Positions 1 through 6,759 of a DNA stretch of 8,496 nt are shown here, in pieces. The DNA is from Oscillospiraceae bacterium (GTDB lineage: Bacteria > Bacillota > Clostridia > Oscillospirales > Ruminococcaceae), in assembly GCA_902798675.1 (NCBI GenBank), contig CADBXQ010000068.1, forward strand, positions 1 to 8,496, given 5' to 3'. Each line of letters opens with the position of its first letter. Position 1 is the first letter of the stretch. A model generated the notes under the pieces. That model was given only the letters and a program-made list of their open reading frames with translations. It had not been told where the DNA came from and did no database searches. The position numbers and the translations under genes were made by a program.

Positions 1-138
1 AATATTCAATTCCATAAAGACAGGATTACAACTGTAGCTGCTACAGCTATTGAAGCCTCATATCTCCCGAACAGATTCGATTCATTTGATAAATTTGAAG
101 CGTTTATGTATGGACAATTATTCCCTCTTATGCCGTGA
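1..138 (+). CDS. C-terminal fragment of an unrecognised protein
   Basis: The frame is open from the left edge for 45 codons and ends at TGA 136-138, so only the tail of a longer gene is visible. The visible end carries the runs TTVAATAIEA and FDKFEAFMYG and finishes with FPLMP; it contains no membrane segment and no cysteine. I do not recognise the family. A strong rho-independent terminator begins about 60 bases downstream, which supports this being the true end of a transcribed gene rather than a chance open frame. It converges with the tRNA-Lys gene on the opposite strand. No function is assigned. Confidence 0.55.
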   Translation, partial: NIQFHKDRITTVAATAIEASYLPNRFDSFDKFEAFMYGQLFPLMP

Positions 139-199
139 ACTTGGTCTTAATAATATATAAAAAGCGATATAAACCATTTATAATCAACAAAAATTTAAA

Positions 200-239
200 C
201 CTCTTGAGCATATATTTTAGCAAGGCTCAAGGGGTTTTT
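200..239 (+). terminator. Rho-independent terminator after the left-edge gene
   Basis: A 10-bp stem (CCTCTTGAGC at 200-209 with GCTCAAGGGG at 225-234, one G-T pair) closes a 15-base loop and is followed by TTTTT (235-239). The preceding AAA (197-199) can pair with the first T residues, so some bidirectional activity is possible. It ends the gene whose stop is at 136-138. Confidence 0.85.
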
Positions 240-270
240 GCTTTAAATATGTTAACAAAAAAGTTTTTAA

Positions 271-300
271 AATAAAAAAGGACCTTGAAAAACAAGATCC
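271..300 (-). terminator. Rho-independent terminator of tRNA-Lys
   Basis: Read on the minus strand, GGATCTTG (300-293) pairs with CAAGGTCC (287-280) with one G-T pair around a 5-base T loop, followed by TTTTTT (279-274) and further T-rich sequence. It lies 16 bases beyond the CCA end of the tRNA. Together with the terminator at 200-239 it separates two converging transcripts. Confidence 0.8.
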
Positions 301-315
301 AAAGGAGATCCAATA

Positions 316-391
316 TGGTGAGCCACCGGAGATTCGAACTCCGGACCCTTTGATTAAAAGTCAAATGCTCTGCCAACTGAGCTAGTGGCTC
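316..391 (-). tRNA. tRNA-Lys (anticodon UUU)
   Basis: On the minus strand this folds as a complete 76-nt cloverleaf: 7-bp acceptor GAGCCAC/GTGGCTC, D arm GCTC/GAGC with AGTTGGCA loop, anticodon stem TTTGA/TCAAA with loop CTTTTAA (anticodon TTT), variable GGGTC, and T arm CGGAG-TTCGAAT-CTCCG. The discriminator is A and the CCA end is encoded (316-318). The UUU anticodon reads AAA and AAG lysine codons, and AAA is abundant in the neighbouring genes. It appears to be transcribed alone, from the promoter at 422-450 to the terminator at 271-300. Confidence 0.97.
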
Positions 392-421
392 AAAAAGATT
401 AACAACTCAAAAGCTAATAAA

Positions 422-450
422 ATTATATCAAACAAAATCTCGGTTGTCAA
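422..450 (-). promoter_or_regulatory. Promoter of tRNA-Lys with upstream A-tract element
   Basis: On the minus strand there is a consensus -35 TTGACA (450-445), a spacer of exactly 17 bases, and a consensus -10 TATAAT (427-422). The predicted transcription start is near 415, about 25 bases before the tRNA. Immediately upstream (about 452-478) lie repeated A4-5/T4-5 blocks, AAAATTTTT-like, resembling an UP element that contacts the RNA polymerase alpha subunit. This is the expected design of a strongly expressed stable-RNA promoter. Confidence 0.9.
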
Positions 451-863
451 GTAAAATTTTTAAAATTTTTAAAATTTATTTCTTTTGGGTTTATTTGCCC
501 AATTAAAACGCTTCCTCAAAAATCCCAACTCTTTGCTCAAAACCTCCAAACAATCGCTATATCCTCAAGCAAATTCTAAAAAACAATGCAAAAAATCAAA
601 GCGCCGCCAGCTCACAGCCAACTGTAATATTTAAATCTTTTCAAGCCTCTCTGCCTCTTTCAAAATTTCCGCAACAAGCGGTAGGCTAATGTTCTCAAGA
701 GGCTGTGTTTGAGTTTGCGCCGCGCATATCCTTTTTTCATTTCCTGTTTAATGAAATATCCAAGCATCAGTTGACAATATGTAATCTTTTTGCAACATAG
801 TGCTTAAAGTAAACCAGATTCTCTTTTTTGTTTGTTTTTTAAATTTTGATTTCAAATTTGCTC
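451..863. other. Stretch without an intact gene; possible minus-strand gene remnants
   Basis: No frame longer than about 40 codons with a plausible ribosome binding site exists here. Between about 480 and 730 the minus strand is G-rich relative to C, as the coding strand is in the real genes of this window. Several short minus-strand open stretches read like protein: 631-747, ending PLVAEILKEAERLEKI; 469-564, ending with GFLRKRFNW near its tail; and an ATG-started 35-codon frame at 660-767. They lie in different frames and have no ribosome binding site. Inverted copies AGCCTCT (644-650) and AGAGGCT (698-704), with CCGC/GCGG between them, could form an RNA fold. I read this as spacer with possible decayed coding sequence; no function is claimed. 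Confidence 0.3.
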
Positions 864-892
864 TTGACAATTTTTAATATGTAAAGTATACT
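864..892 (+). promoter_or_regulatory. Promoter of the rnj operon
   Basis: Consensus -35 TTGACA (864-869), spacer of exactly 17 bases, and -10 TATACT (887-892, five of six matches to TATAAT). The predicted start of transcription is near 899. It is the best plus-strand promoter upstream of rnj and leaves a long leader of about 280 bases. Since no terminator is visible between rnj and tilS, it probably drives the whole cluster. Confidence 0.75.
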
Positions 893-898
893 TAAGAT

Positions 899-1180
899 AG
901 ATGTCTTTTCTCAATCGTTTTTTGATTTGTTTTTTGTTTTGAACATTTGATTTATTTTTATTGGCTAAAATCTTCTCGCTCGATCAATATATGAAGTCGA
1001 GCTGCGTTTTATTTAGTTTTTTGCTGTGTCCTTGAGTTTTTAAGGATATGTTTTGTTGTTTTGTCTCATAGAAATTTAATTGTGATGTGATTTGCTGTTT
1101 TTTTGTCATGTCATTGTGAAATTTTTAAATTATTGTTTTTTAAATGTTGATTGTTGATTATTTCAGAAAGGAATGTAATT
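899..1180 (+). promoter_or_regulatory. Long U-rich 5' leader of rnj
   Basis: The region between the predicted transcription start and the GTG of rnj is unusually long and very T-rich, with many TTTT runs and no open frame that looks coding. It holds a small hairpin, GCTCGA (978-983) with TCGAGC (997-1002), followed by T-rich sequence to 1022, and a weaker stem, TCCTT (1029-1033) with AAGGA (1042-1046). The first could act as a weak attenuator, but its 13-base loop and interrupted T-run make it unconvincing as a full terminator. Single-stranded U-rich RNA suits a ribonuclease feedback site; that role is inference only. Confidence 0.35.
1167..1172 (+). promoter_or_regulatory. Ribosome binding site that fixes the rnj start
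   Basis: AAAGGA lies 8 bases upstream of GTG 1181. The in-frame TTG at 1151 lies before this site and has no Shine-Dalgarno sequence of its own, so the start was placed at 1181. Confidence 0.75.
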
Positions 1181-2986
1181 GTGAATCGAGAAAATGAGAA
1201 ATTAACCAGTGGGCTTGATAAAAGTAAAAAAGAGCCCGCTTCGGCTGGCAATCGGCCAAAAAAAGTTTCAAAAACCGTCCAGGCGAAAAAACCTCAAAAA
1301 AAATCGACTGGTTTGAGAAATTTCCGGCGAACTCCTATTAAAATAGTTCCTCTGGGGGGGCTAAATGAAATCGGGAAAAACATGACCTGCATTGAGTGTG
1401 GAAAAGACATGTTCATTATTGATTGCGGAATGGGCTTTCCGGATTCGGAGATGCTTGGCGTTGATTTGGTCCTTCCAGACTATACTTATGTCGAAAAAAA
1501 TCTTGACAGGCTTCGCGGAATAGTTATAACCCACGGCCATGAAGACCATATCGGAGGGGTTCCGTTTTTTCTGAAAAAATATAATGTTCCTGTTTATGGA
1601 ACGCGGCTGACAATAGGCCTGATCGAGGAAAAGCTCAAAGAACATGGAATCTTAAAAAATGCCAAACTAAACATCTCCTCTCCCGGCAAAATGATAAAAT
1701 TTGGCTGCATGTCTGTCGATATGATATATGTTAACCATTCAATTCCAGACGCTGTTGGCTTAATTATACACACTCCAGCTGGAATTTTGGTGCATACCGG
1801 CGACTTTAAGATTGACTATAATCCAATTGAGGGGGAGATGATCAATCTTGCTCGTTTTGCTGAGCTTGGAAATAAAGGGGTTTTGCTCTTTATGTCTGAT
1901 TCAACAAACGCTGAGCGACCGGGATACACTATGCCAGAAAGACAGGTTGGGGAATCTTTTCAGCGGTTGTTTAACGAGGCTGGAGACCGCAGGATAATCG
2001 TTGCTTCTTTTTCTTCAAACATCCACAGGATCCAGCAAATCATTGACAACGCTGCTAAATATAAACGTCATGTTGCGGTTTCAGGGCGAAGCATGGAAAA
2101 CGTTGTTGCTAAAGCGGTTGAGCTGGGTTATCTGAAGGTTCCTGCGGGAATATTTGTCTCCATAGATTCAATTTCAAAGTATCCAAAAAATAAGCTTATA
2201 ATCATAACAACCGGAAGCCAGGGCGAGCCAATGAGCGCTTTGTCGAGGATGGCAAGCGGAAACCACAAAAACGTTTCAATAACCAGCGAAGATTTCATCA
2301 TAATTTCCGCATCACCCATTCCAGGAAATGAAAAACTTGTGAATAATGTTGTCAATGACCTGATGCGACTTGGAGCTAGGGTTATATACGAAAAAATGTA
2401 TGAGGTCCACACCTCCGGCCATGCCTGCCAAGATGAGCTAAAACTCATGTTATCGCTGACTAAACCTAAATATTTCATGCCTGTTCACGGCGAATATAAA
2501 CATTTAAAAGCCCACGCAGAGCTTGCGATTTCGATGGGAATGCCGCCTAAAAACATTGTCATTGGCGACATTGGCCAGATTGTTGAGATCAATTCCCGCG
2601 GGATTCATTCTGGGGGAGCGGTTCCGTCTGGTTGCGTTTTTGTTGATGGCTTGGGCGTTGGAGACGTTGGTTCAATAGTTTTGCGCGACAGGAAAATATT
2701 GTCGCAAGACGGGCTGATGATTGTTGTTATGGCGATTGAGAAAAACTCTGGGGAGCTTGTCAGCGGGCCCGACTTGGTTTCAAGAGGTTTTGTATATGTT
2801 CGAGAATCCGAGAAGCTTCTTGATGACGCTAAAAAGCTGATTCAGAAGGTTTTTGACAAATGCCTGGAGAAAAAAATCAGCGACTGGGGAATATATAAAG
2901 TTCGAATCAAAGACGCTCTTTCAAATTTCATATTCTACAAAACCAGAAGGTCGCCGATGATTTTGCCAATAATAGTTGAGATCTAG
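1181..2986 (+). CDS. rnj: Ribonuclease J
   Basis: RNase J is a zinc-dependent 5'-3' exonuclease and endonuclease that acts in mRNA decay and rRNA processing in Gram-positive bacteria. The 601-residue product has the metallo-beta-lactamase motif HGHEDH (residues 118-123), the further metal ligands in NHSIPD (H186) and HTGDFK (D208), the beta-CASP signatures SDSTNAERPG (from about 239), FSSNIHR and GSQGEP, and late histidines in HTSGH (410-414) and PVHGEYKH (H436). A C-terminal domain follows to residue 601, so the gene is complete. The first 52 or so residues form a lysine-rich, low-complexity extension before the conserved PLGGLNEIGKN. GTG 1181 was chosen for its well-spaced AAAGGA. It heads the cluster, 57 bases before gdpP with no terminator between. 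A G7 run (1354-1360) encodes LGGL in frame. Confidence 0.95.
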   Translation: MNRENEKLTSGLDKSKKEPASAGNRPKKVSKTVQAKKPQKKSTGLRNFRRTPIKIVPLGGLNEIGKNMTCIECGKDMFIIDCGMGFPDSEMLGVDLVLPDYTYVEKNLDRLRGIVITHGHEDHIGGVPFFLKKYNVPVYGTRLTIGLIEEKLKEHGILKNAKLNISSPGKMIKFGCMSVDMIYVNHSIPDAVGLIIHTPAGILVHTGDFKIDYNPIEGEMINLARFAELGNKGVLLFMSDSTNAERPGYTMPERQVGESFQRLFNEAGDRRIIVASFSSNIHRIQQIIDNAAKYKRHVAVSGRSMENVVAKAVELGYLKVPAGIFVSIDSISKYPKNKLIIITTGSQGEPMSALSRMASGNHKNVSITSEDFIIISASPIPGNEKLVNNVVNDLMRLGARVIYEKMYEVHTSGHACQDELKLMLSLTKPKYFMPVHGEYKHLKAHAELAISMGMPPKNIVIGDIGQIVEINSRGIHSGGAVPSGCVFVDGLGVGDVGSIVLRDRKILSQDGLMIVVMAIEKNSGELVSGPDLVSRGFVYVRESEKLLDDAKKLIQKVFDKCLEKKISDWGIYKVRIKDALSNFIFYKTRRSPMILPIIVEI

Positions 2987-3043
2987 CAAATATTTTTCAT
3001 CTATATATTAATTTTTCAAAAATAATCGAGGGAAAATTGCCTT

Positions 3044-4966
3044 ATGAGAGTTGAAAATAGTTGCCGAACAAGCGAAAATTTTTCATTTAAATTTTTCTTA
3101 AAAACCAAGTGGTGTTTGCTTTTATTTGTTGGTTTTTTGGTTGCTGGCTGCGCATTTTTAGCTTTTTACGACCAATTTGTTTTCTTCATATTTTTGCCAG
3201 TTGCAATTTTCTTGACTATTTACGACATTGTTGTTTTGATAAATTATGACAAAGAGCAAAATGTTTTGATTGCGAGGTTGCTTGGCGAATTTGTGACCGA
3301 CAGCGAATGTGATTTTCGAGATTTTCCCATTCCGGTTTTGGCCTGTTCCCATGACGGCATTGTTTTGTGGATTAATGATTGTTTTGATAAAAATATAAAT
3401 AAAAACAATAAATATCATCGGGGACTGAATTTTTTAGATGTCATTAAAGAGCCTCTGGATGATTTTTGCAGTCGAAGCGGAGTTCAGGTTCGCCTGAGCG
3501 ACAGAGATTTCAAGGTCCACGCAACCTGTTCAAAAAAGTCAGGAATATATATACTATATTTCGAAGAAAACACAAATTTTGTTTTTTTTGCCAGGGAATA
3601 TCGACAATCCCGGCCGGCGGTTATGTATATTAAAATTGACAACTATGATGAATTTTTGGCGGGAAAAAAGGAGAGCGAAAAATCAAACTTCATCGGCAAA
3701 GTTGATGATATAATTGAAAAATTTATCGACGAATCAAGAGGATTCATCCAAAAAATTCAGGACTATGAATTTTTAGTTGTCGTTGAACAAAGGGACTTGG
3801 AGCGGATGGTTGCCGGAAAATTTGAAATTTTAAAAAGTGTTAAAGACGTGACTTTTAATGGAAAGGGCTCTCTGACGCTTTCTGTTGGGGTTTCTTCGAT
3901 TGGAGAGACTTTTGGCCAAAATCAAAAATTTGCAAAGCAAGCTCTTGACATGGCTTTGGGAAGAGGGGGGGATCAGGTTGCTCTAAAAAATGCAACGTCT
4001 TTTGAGTTTTTTGGCGGGAATTCGAAAGACGTTGAAAAGCGGACGCGAGTTAAGGCAAGAATCGTTGCAAACGCTTTGCTTGAGCTTGTTGGAGAGTCGG
4101 ATAATGTGATAATAATGGGCCACAAATTCAGCGATCTAGACAGCCTTGGCTCAGCAATTGGCCTTGCGTCTGCGATTCGGAAGTTTAATAAAGAGAGTTT
4201 TGTTGCGATTGATCCCGCTAAAAATCTTGTTTCTGGGCTGCTAAAAAAAATAAAAGAGTCGGATCTTGCGGATGTTATCCTTGATGTTGAAGACGCTCTG
4301 GATTTAATATATAAAAAAACACTCCTCGTCATCGTCGACACACATAATCCTGACTTTGTTGAATCTAAAGAGATTTATAAACGCTGCAACCAGGTTGTCG
4401 TTATTGACCACCACAGAAAGATGGTCAACCATATAAACGACGCTGTTATTTTCTACCACGAACCGTATGCATCTTCAACATCTGAGCTTGTTTGCGAGCT
4501 TATACAGTATTTTGGAGACGAATGTGTTTTAGGAAGCGTTGAAGCGGAGGCTATGCTGTCGGGAATCATGCTCGACACTAAAAATTTTGTCCTTAAAGTT
4601 GGAGTCAGAACTTTTGAAGCTGCTGCATATTTAAAAAGCCTCGGAGCAGACACAGTTTCTGTCAGGAAGCTTTTTTCAAACACAATAGAGTCATATCAAA
4701 AGAGGGTTCGGATTGTTTCAAATGCGGAGATTTATAGAGGCTGCGCAATAGCAATCAGCGAGTTCAAAACCCAAGATATGCGAACGGTTTCTCCCCAGGC
4801 AGCGGATGAATTGCTTGAAATTTCTGGCGTTGAAGCTTCTTTTGTTATATATCAAATCGGCAGCATTATTAACATAACAGCCAGATCCTTGGGGAATTTT
4901 AATGTTCAGGTGATAATGGAGCGACTTGGAGGGGGAGGCCATCAATCTCAAGCAAAACGGTTTTGA
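3044..4966 (+). CDS. gdpP: GdpP-type c-di-AMP phosphodiesterase, truncated at the C terminus
   Basis: GdpP proteins are membrane-bound enzymes that hydrolyse cyclic di-AMP to pApA. The 640-residue product shows the family order: two hydrophobic helices (about 22-42 and 44-66), a PAS-like region (about 90-175), a degenerate GGDEF domain (about 190-320, with GRGGDQ instead of a cyclase signature), and a DHH phosphoesterase domain with MGHKFSDLDS (H360, D364, D366), VDTHNP (D432), IDHH (455-458) and MLDTKN (D511). A DHHA1 region follows. It stops at GGGGHQSQAKRF, eight residues after the conserved histidine, whereas family members run about 25 residues further. In the +2 frame the DNA beyond the break reads SKYIKKFLEGE, which resembles a plausible tail, so a short deletion with a frame change is possible. 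The start ATG has GAGGGA ten bases upstream. Active-site residues are intact; folding of DHHA1 may not be. Confidence 0.9.
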   Translation: MRVENSCRTSENFSFKFFLKTKWCLLLFVGFLVAGCAFLAFYDQFVFFIFLPVAIFLTIYDIVVLINYDKEQNVLIARLLGEFVTDSECDFRDFPIPVLACSHDGIVLWINDCFDKNINKNNKYHRGLNFLDVIKEPLDDFCSRSGVQVRLSDRDFKVHATCSKKSGIYILYFEENTNFVFFAREYRQSRPAVMYIKIDNYDEFLAGKKESEKSNFIGKVDDIIEKFIDESRGFIQKIQDYEFLVVVEQRDLERMVAGKFEILKSVKDVTFNGKGSLTLSVGVSSIGETFGQNQKFAKQALDMALGRGGDQVALKNATSFEFFGGNSKDVEKRTRVKARIVANALLELVGESDNVIIMGHKFSDLDSLGSAIGLASAIRKFNKESFVAIDPAKNLVSGLLKKIKESDLADVILDVEDALDLIYKKTLLVIVDTHNPDFVESKEIYKRCNQVVVIDHHRKMVNHINDAVIFYHEPYASSTSELVCELIQYFGDECVLGSVEAEAMLSGIMLDTKNFVLKVGVRTFEAAAYLKSLGADTVSVRKLFSNTIESYQKRVRIVSNAEIYRGCAIAISEFKTQDMRTVSPQAADELLEISGVEASFVIYQIGSIINITARSLGNFNVQVIMERLGGGGHQSQAKRF

Positions 4967-5011
4967 TCAGTAAATATATAAAAAAATTTTTGGAAGGAGA
5001 GAGTGTACATA

Positions 5012-5455
5012 ATGAAAGTTTATTTGTTGCAAGATGTTAAAGGAAAGGGAAAAAAGGGTGATGTTGTTAATGTGAGTGATGGATATGCTCGAAATTTTTT
5101 ATTTCCTAAAAAGGTCGCAGTTGAAGCAAACGCCAGCGTTTTGTCTGAAAAAAAGTCTAAAGATGAAGCAAAAGCATATCACAAAGAGCAGGAGTTTTTG
5201 GCTGCAAAAAAGATCGCAAAGCATTTGGAGGGAAAATCCATTGAGCTTGAGGTTAAATCTGGAGCGGATGGAAAAATTTTTGGCTCGGTCACATCTAAAG
5301 AAATTGCCGGCGCAGTTCGGGTCAAATATAGCGTTGACGTTGACAAGAGAAAAATTGAAATGCCAGAGGTTAAAGCTTTCGGAAATTTTGAATTTAAAGT
5401 CAAAATCATGCCGGGCGTCGTCGCTAAAATGAAGCTGTTGGTTTCTGAAAAATGA
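5012..5455 (+). CDS. rplI: 50S ribosomal protein L9
   Basis: L9 binds 23S rRNA near the L1 stalk and helps reading-frame maintenance. The 147-residue product matches the usual 147-150 length. The N-terminal RNA-binding domain carries the signature LLQDVKGKGKKGDVVNVSDG and then YARNFLFPK (residues 5-33); a charged helix-forming linker (about 40-75) follows; the C-terminal domain begins at GADGKIFGSVT (84-94) and ends KLLVSEK. ATG 5012 was chosen because MKVYLLQ is the family's N terminus. AAGGAG at 4994-4999 lies 12 bases upstream, slightly long. An in-frame GTG at 5003 sits only 3 bases from that site and would add MYI. It lies 45 bases after gdpP and 42 before dnaB, with no terminator on either side. 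Confidence 0.97.
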   Translation: MKVYLLQDVKGKGKKGDVVNVSDGYARNFLFPKKVAVEANASVLSEKKSKDEAKAYHKEQEFLAAKKIAKHLEGKSIELEVKSGADGKIFGSVTSKEIAGAVRVKYSVDVDKRKIEMPEVKAFGNFEFKVKIMPGVVAKMKLLVSEK

Positions 5456-5486
5456 GAAAATTTTCAACTTGTGTCATAAATTTTTT

Positions 5487-5491
5487 GGAGG
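5487..5491 (+). promoter_or_regulatory. Ribosome binding site that fixes the dnaB start
   Basis: A full GGAGG lies 6 bases upstream of TTG 5498. No in-frame ATG is found near the conserved N terminus (LPYSLEAEQSVLGSLL), so the TTG start is well supported. Confidence 0.8.
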
Positions 5492-5497
5492 TTTGGT

Positions 5498-6759
5498 TTG
5501 CGGGAAAGTTTTGATTATGAACAATTGCCATATTCTCTTGAAGCCGAGCAAAGCGTTTTAGGATCGCTTTTAATCGACCCTGGCTGCATATCCGAATCTT
5601 TTTCATATATTTCCCCATCAAGTTTTTATAGCGAGCGCCACCAAAAGATTTTTTCAGTTTTTTTAAAGCTGTTCACATCTGGTTTGCCGATTGATTTCAT
5701 AACAGTTTTAGATGCTGTTATGCTTGATAATATTTTTGATTCTGAGCAAAGTGCTAAAATATATTTAACCCAGCTTATGGACATGGTCCCCTCGATCGCA
5801 AATTTTTTGAGCTATTGTAAAATAGTCAAAGAAAAGTTTTATCTTCGAAGTTTGATCCGAGCAGCCAGAAACATTGTTGATTTGGCAACCAGGGCCGAGT
5901 CGGATGCTGAAACGATTCTGGACTTGGCAGAGCAGCAAATATTTGATATTCGACAGGACAGAGTTAACTCAAACCTTGTTCCAATAGACGAAGTCATTAG
6001 CCAAGAATTTGACCATCTAGACAGGCTTTTGAGCGGAGAAGGGCAGGCGGGAATTTCTTCGGGATATTCCGCTTTGGATGCGCTAATAACTCGCCTCAGC
6101 CCCTCAGATTTAATCATTTTAGCAGCAAGGCCGGCCATGGGAAAGACAAGTTTTGCTTTAAATATCGCGTCTCGAGTTGCATTTCAAGCGAATGTTCCAT
6201 ACTTTCAACAAAGCTTCATTCCGGCAATCTCGAGCCTGACGAATGGGCTCTTCTTGCAGCCGGGGCGCAGGACCTTGGTGAATGTCAAATATTTTTTGAT
6301 GACACTCCGAATCTTGGGACAGCGGAAATGAAAGCAAAGTTGAGAAGATTTTCAGACTTGGGCTTGGTTGTCATCGACTATTTGCAGCTTATGTCAACTG
6401 GGCGCAGGGACGCAAACAGGGTCCAAGAAATATCCGAAATAACAAGAATGCTCAAAATAATGGCAAAGGAGCTGGGTGTTCCGGTTATTTCGCTGTCGCA
6501 GTTGGCTCGTGGGCCGGAAGCGCGCCAGGATCACCGGCCAATTTTGTCTGATCTTCGCGAATCTGGGTCGATTGAGCAGGACGCCGACATAGTTATGTTT
6601 TTATATAGAGATGAATACTATAATCCTGAGACGGAAAAACCAGGGGTTGCTGAGTGTATTGTTGCTAAAAATCGTCATGGTGAGACGGGAACAATTGAGC
6701 TTGGCTGGGATGGAAAATTCACAAGATTTATCGGATTGGACAAATATCACAATGAGTAA
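5498..6759 (+). pseudogene. dnaB: Replicative DNA helicase DnaB, disrupted by an internal deletion and frameshift
   Basis: DnaB is the hexameric helicase that unwinds DNA at the replication fork. The first part, from TTG 5498 to about 6199, encodes the N-terminal domain (LPYSLEAEQSVLGSLL, residues 10-25), the linker and Walker A ARPAMGKT (210-217). The matching frame resumes about 6214 in the -1 register with LHSGNLEPDEW, DDTP, Walker B VVIDYLQLM (Asp codon 6376-6378), SQLARG, RESGSIEQDADIVMFLYRDEYY and a normal C terminus at TAA 6757-6759. Only about 17 nt separate NV and LHSGN where family members have about 27 residues, so about 60-70 nt are missing, including the FSLEM motif with its catalytic glutamate. 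Continuing the first frame gives a 277-residue product ending out of register at 6331. The remaining parts total about 415 residues; restoring the gap would give about 437, normal for the family. Either a real pseudogene or an assembly or sequencing error; DnaB is normally essential. Confidence 0.88.

Noticed and set aside
1..138. Left-edge protein as the end of a serpin (AAATA-like run and a late YGQLFPLMP)
   Set aside because: The spacing between the supposed hinge and the end is too short for a serpin and the other signature residues are missing.
660..767. Minus-strand 35-codon frame starting with ATG at 767, rich in basic residues
   Set aside because: It has no ribosome binding site, no recognised family and overlaps other short frames; kept only as possible gene debris.
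771..801. TTGACA at 771 as the rnj promoter
   Set aside because: At 17-base spacing the -10 would be AACATA, a poor match; the box pair at 864-892 is much better.
978..1022. Hairpin in the rnj leader as a true terminator
   Set aside because: The stem is only 6 bp with a 13-base loop and the T-run is interrupted, so it is kept as a note in the leader entry only.
1151..1180. TTG start giving a 611-residue RNase J
   Set aside because: No Shine-Dalgarno sequence lies before TTG 1151, while AAAGGA sits 8 bases before GTG 1181, inside the proposed extra codons.
5003..5011. GTG start adding three residues to L9
   Set aside because: It lies only 3 bases from AAGGAG, and L9 proteins begin with MKVxLLQDVKG, which matches ATG 5012.
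6190..6331. Programmed ribosomal frameshift joining the two dnaB frames
   Set aside because: A -1 shift would be needed, but no slippery heptamer is present, and even a shift would leave out about 22 residues including the FSLEM motif.
6611..6751. Upstream extension of the tilS frame inside dnaB
   Set aside because: This part overlaps conserved dnaB C-terminal coding sequence in another frame and does not resemble TilS, whose N terminus fits ATG 6752.
6328..6759. Second half of dnaB as a separate small gene
   Set aside because: Its ATG has no properly spaced ribosome binding site, and DnaB homology continues upstream of it to about 6214 in the same frame.
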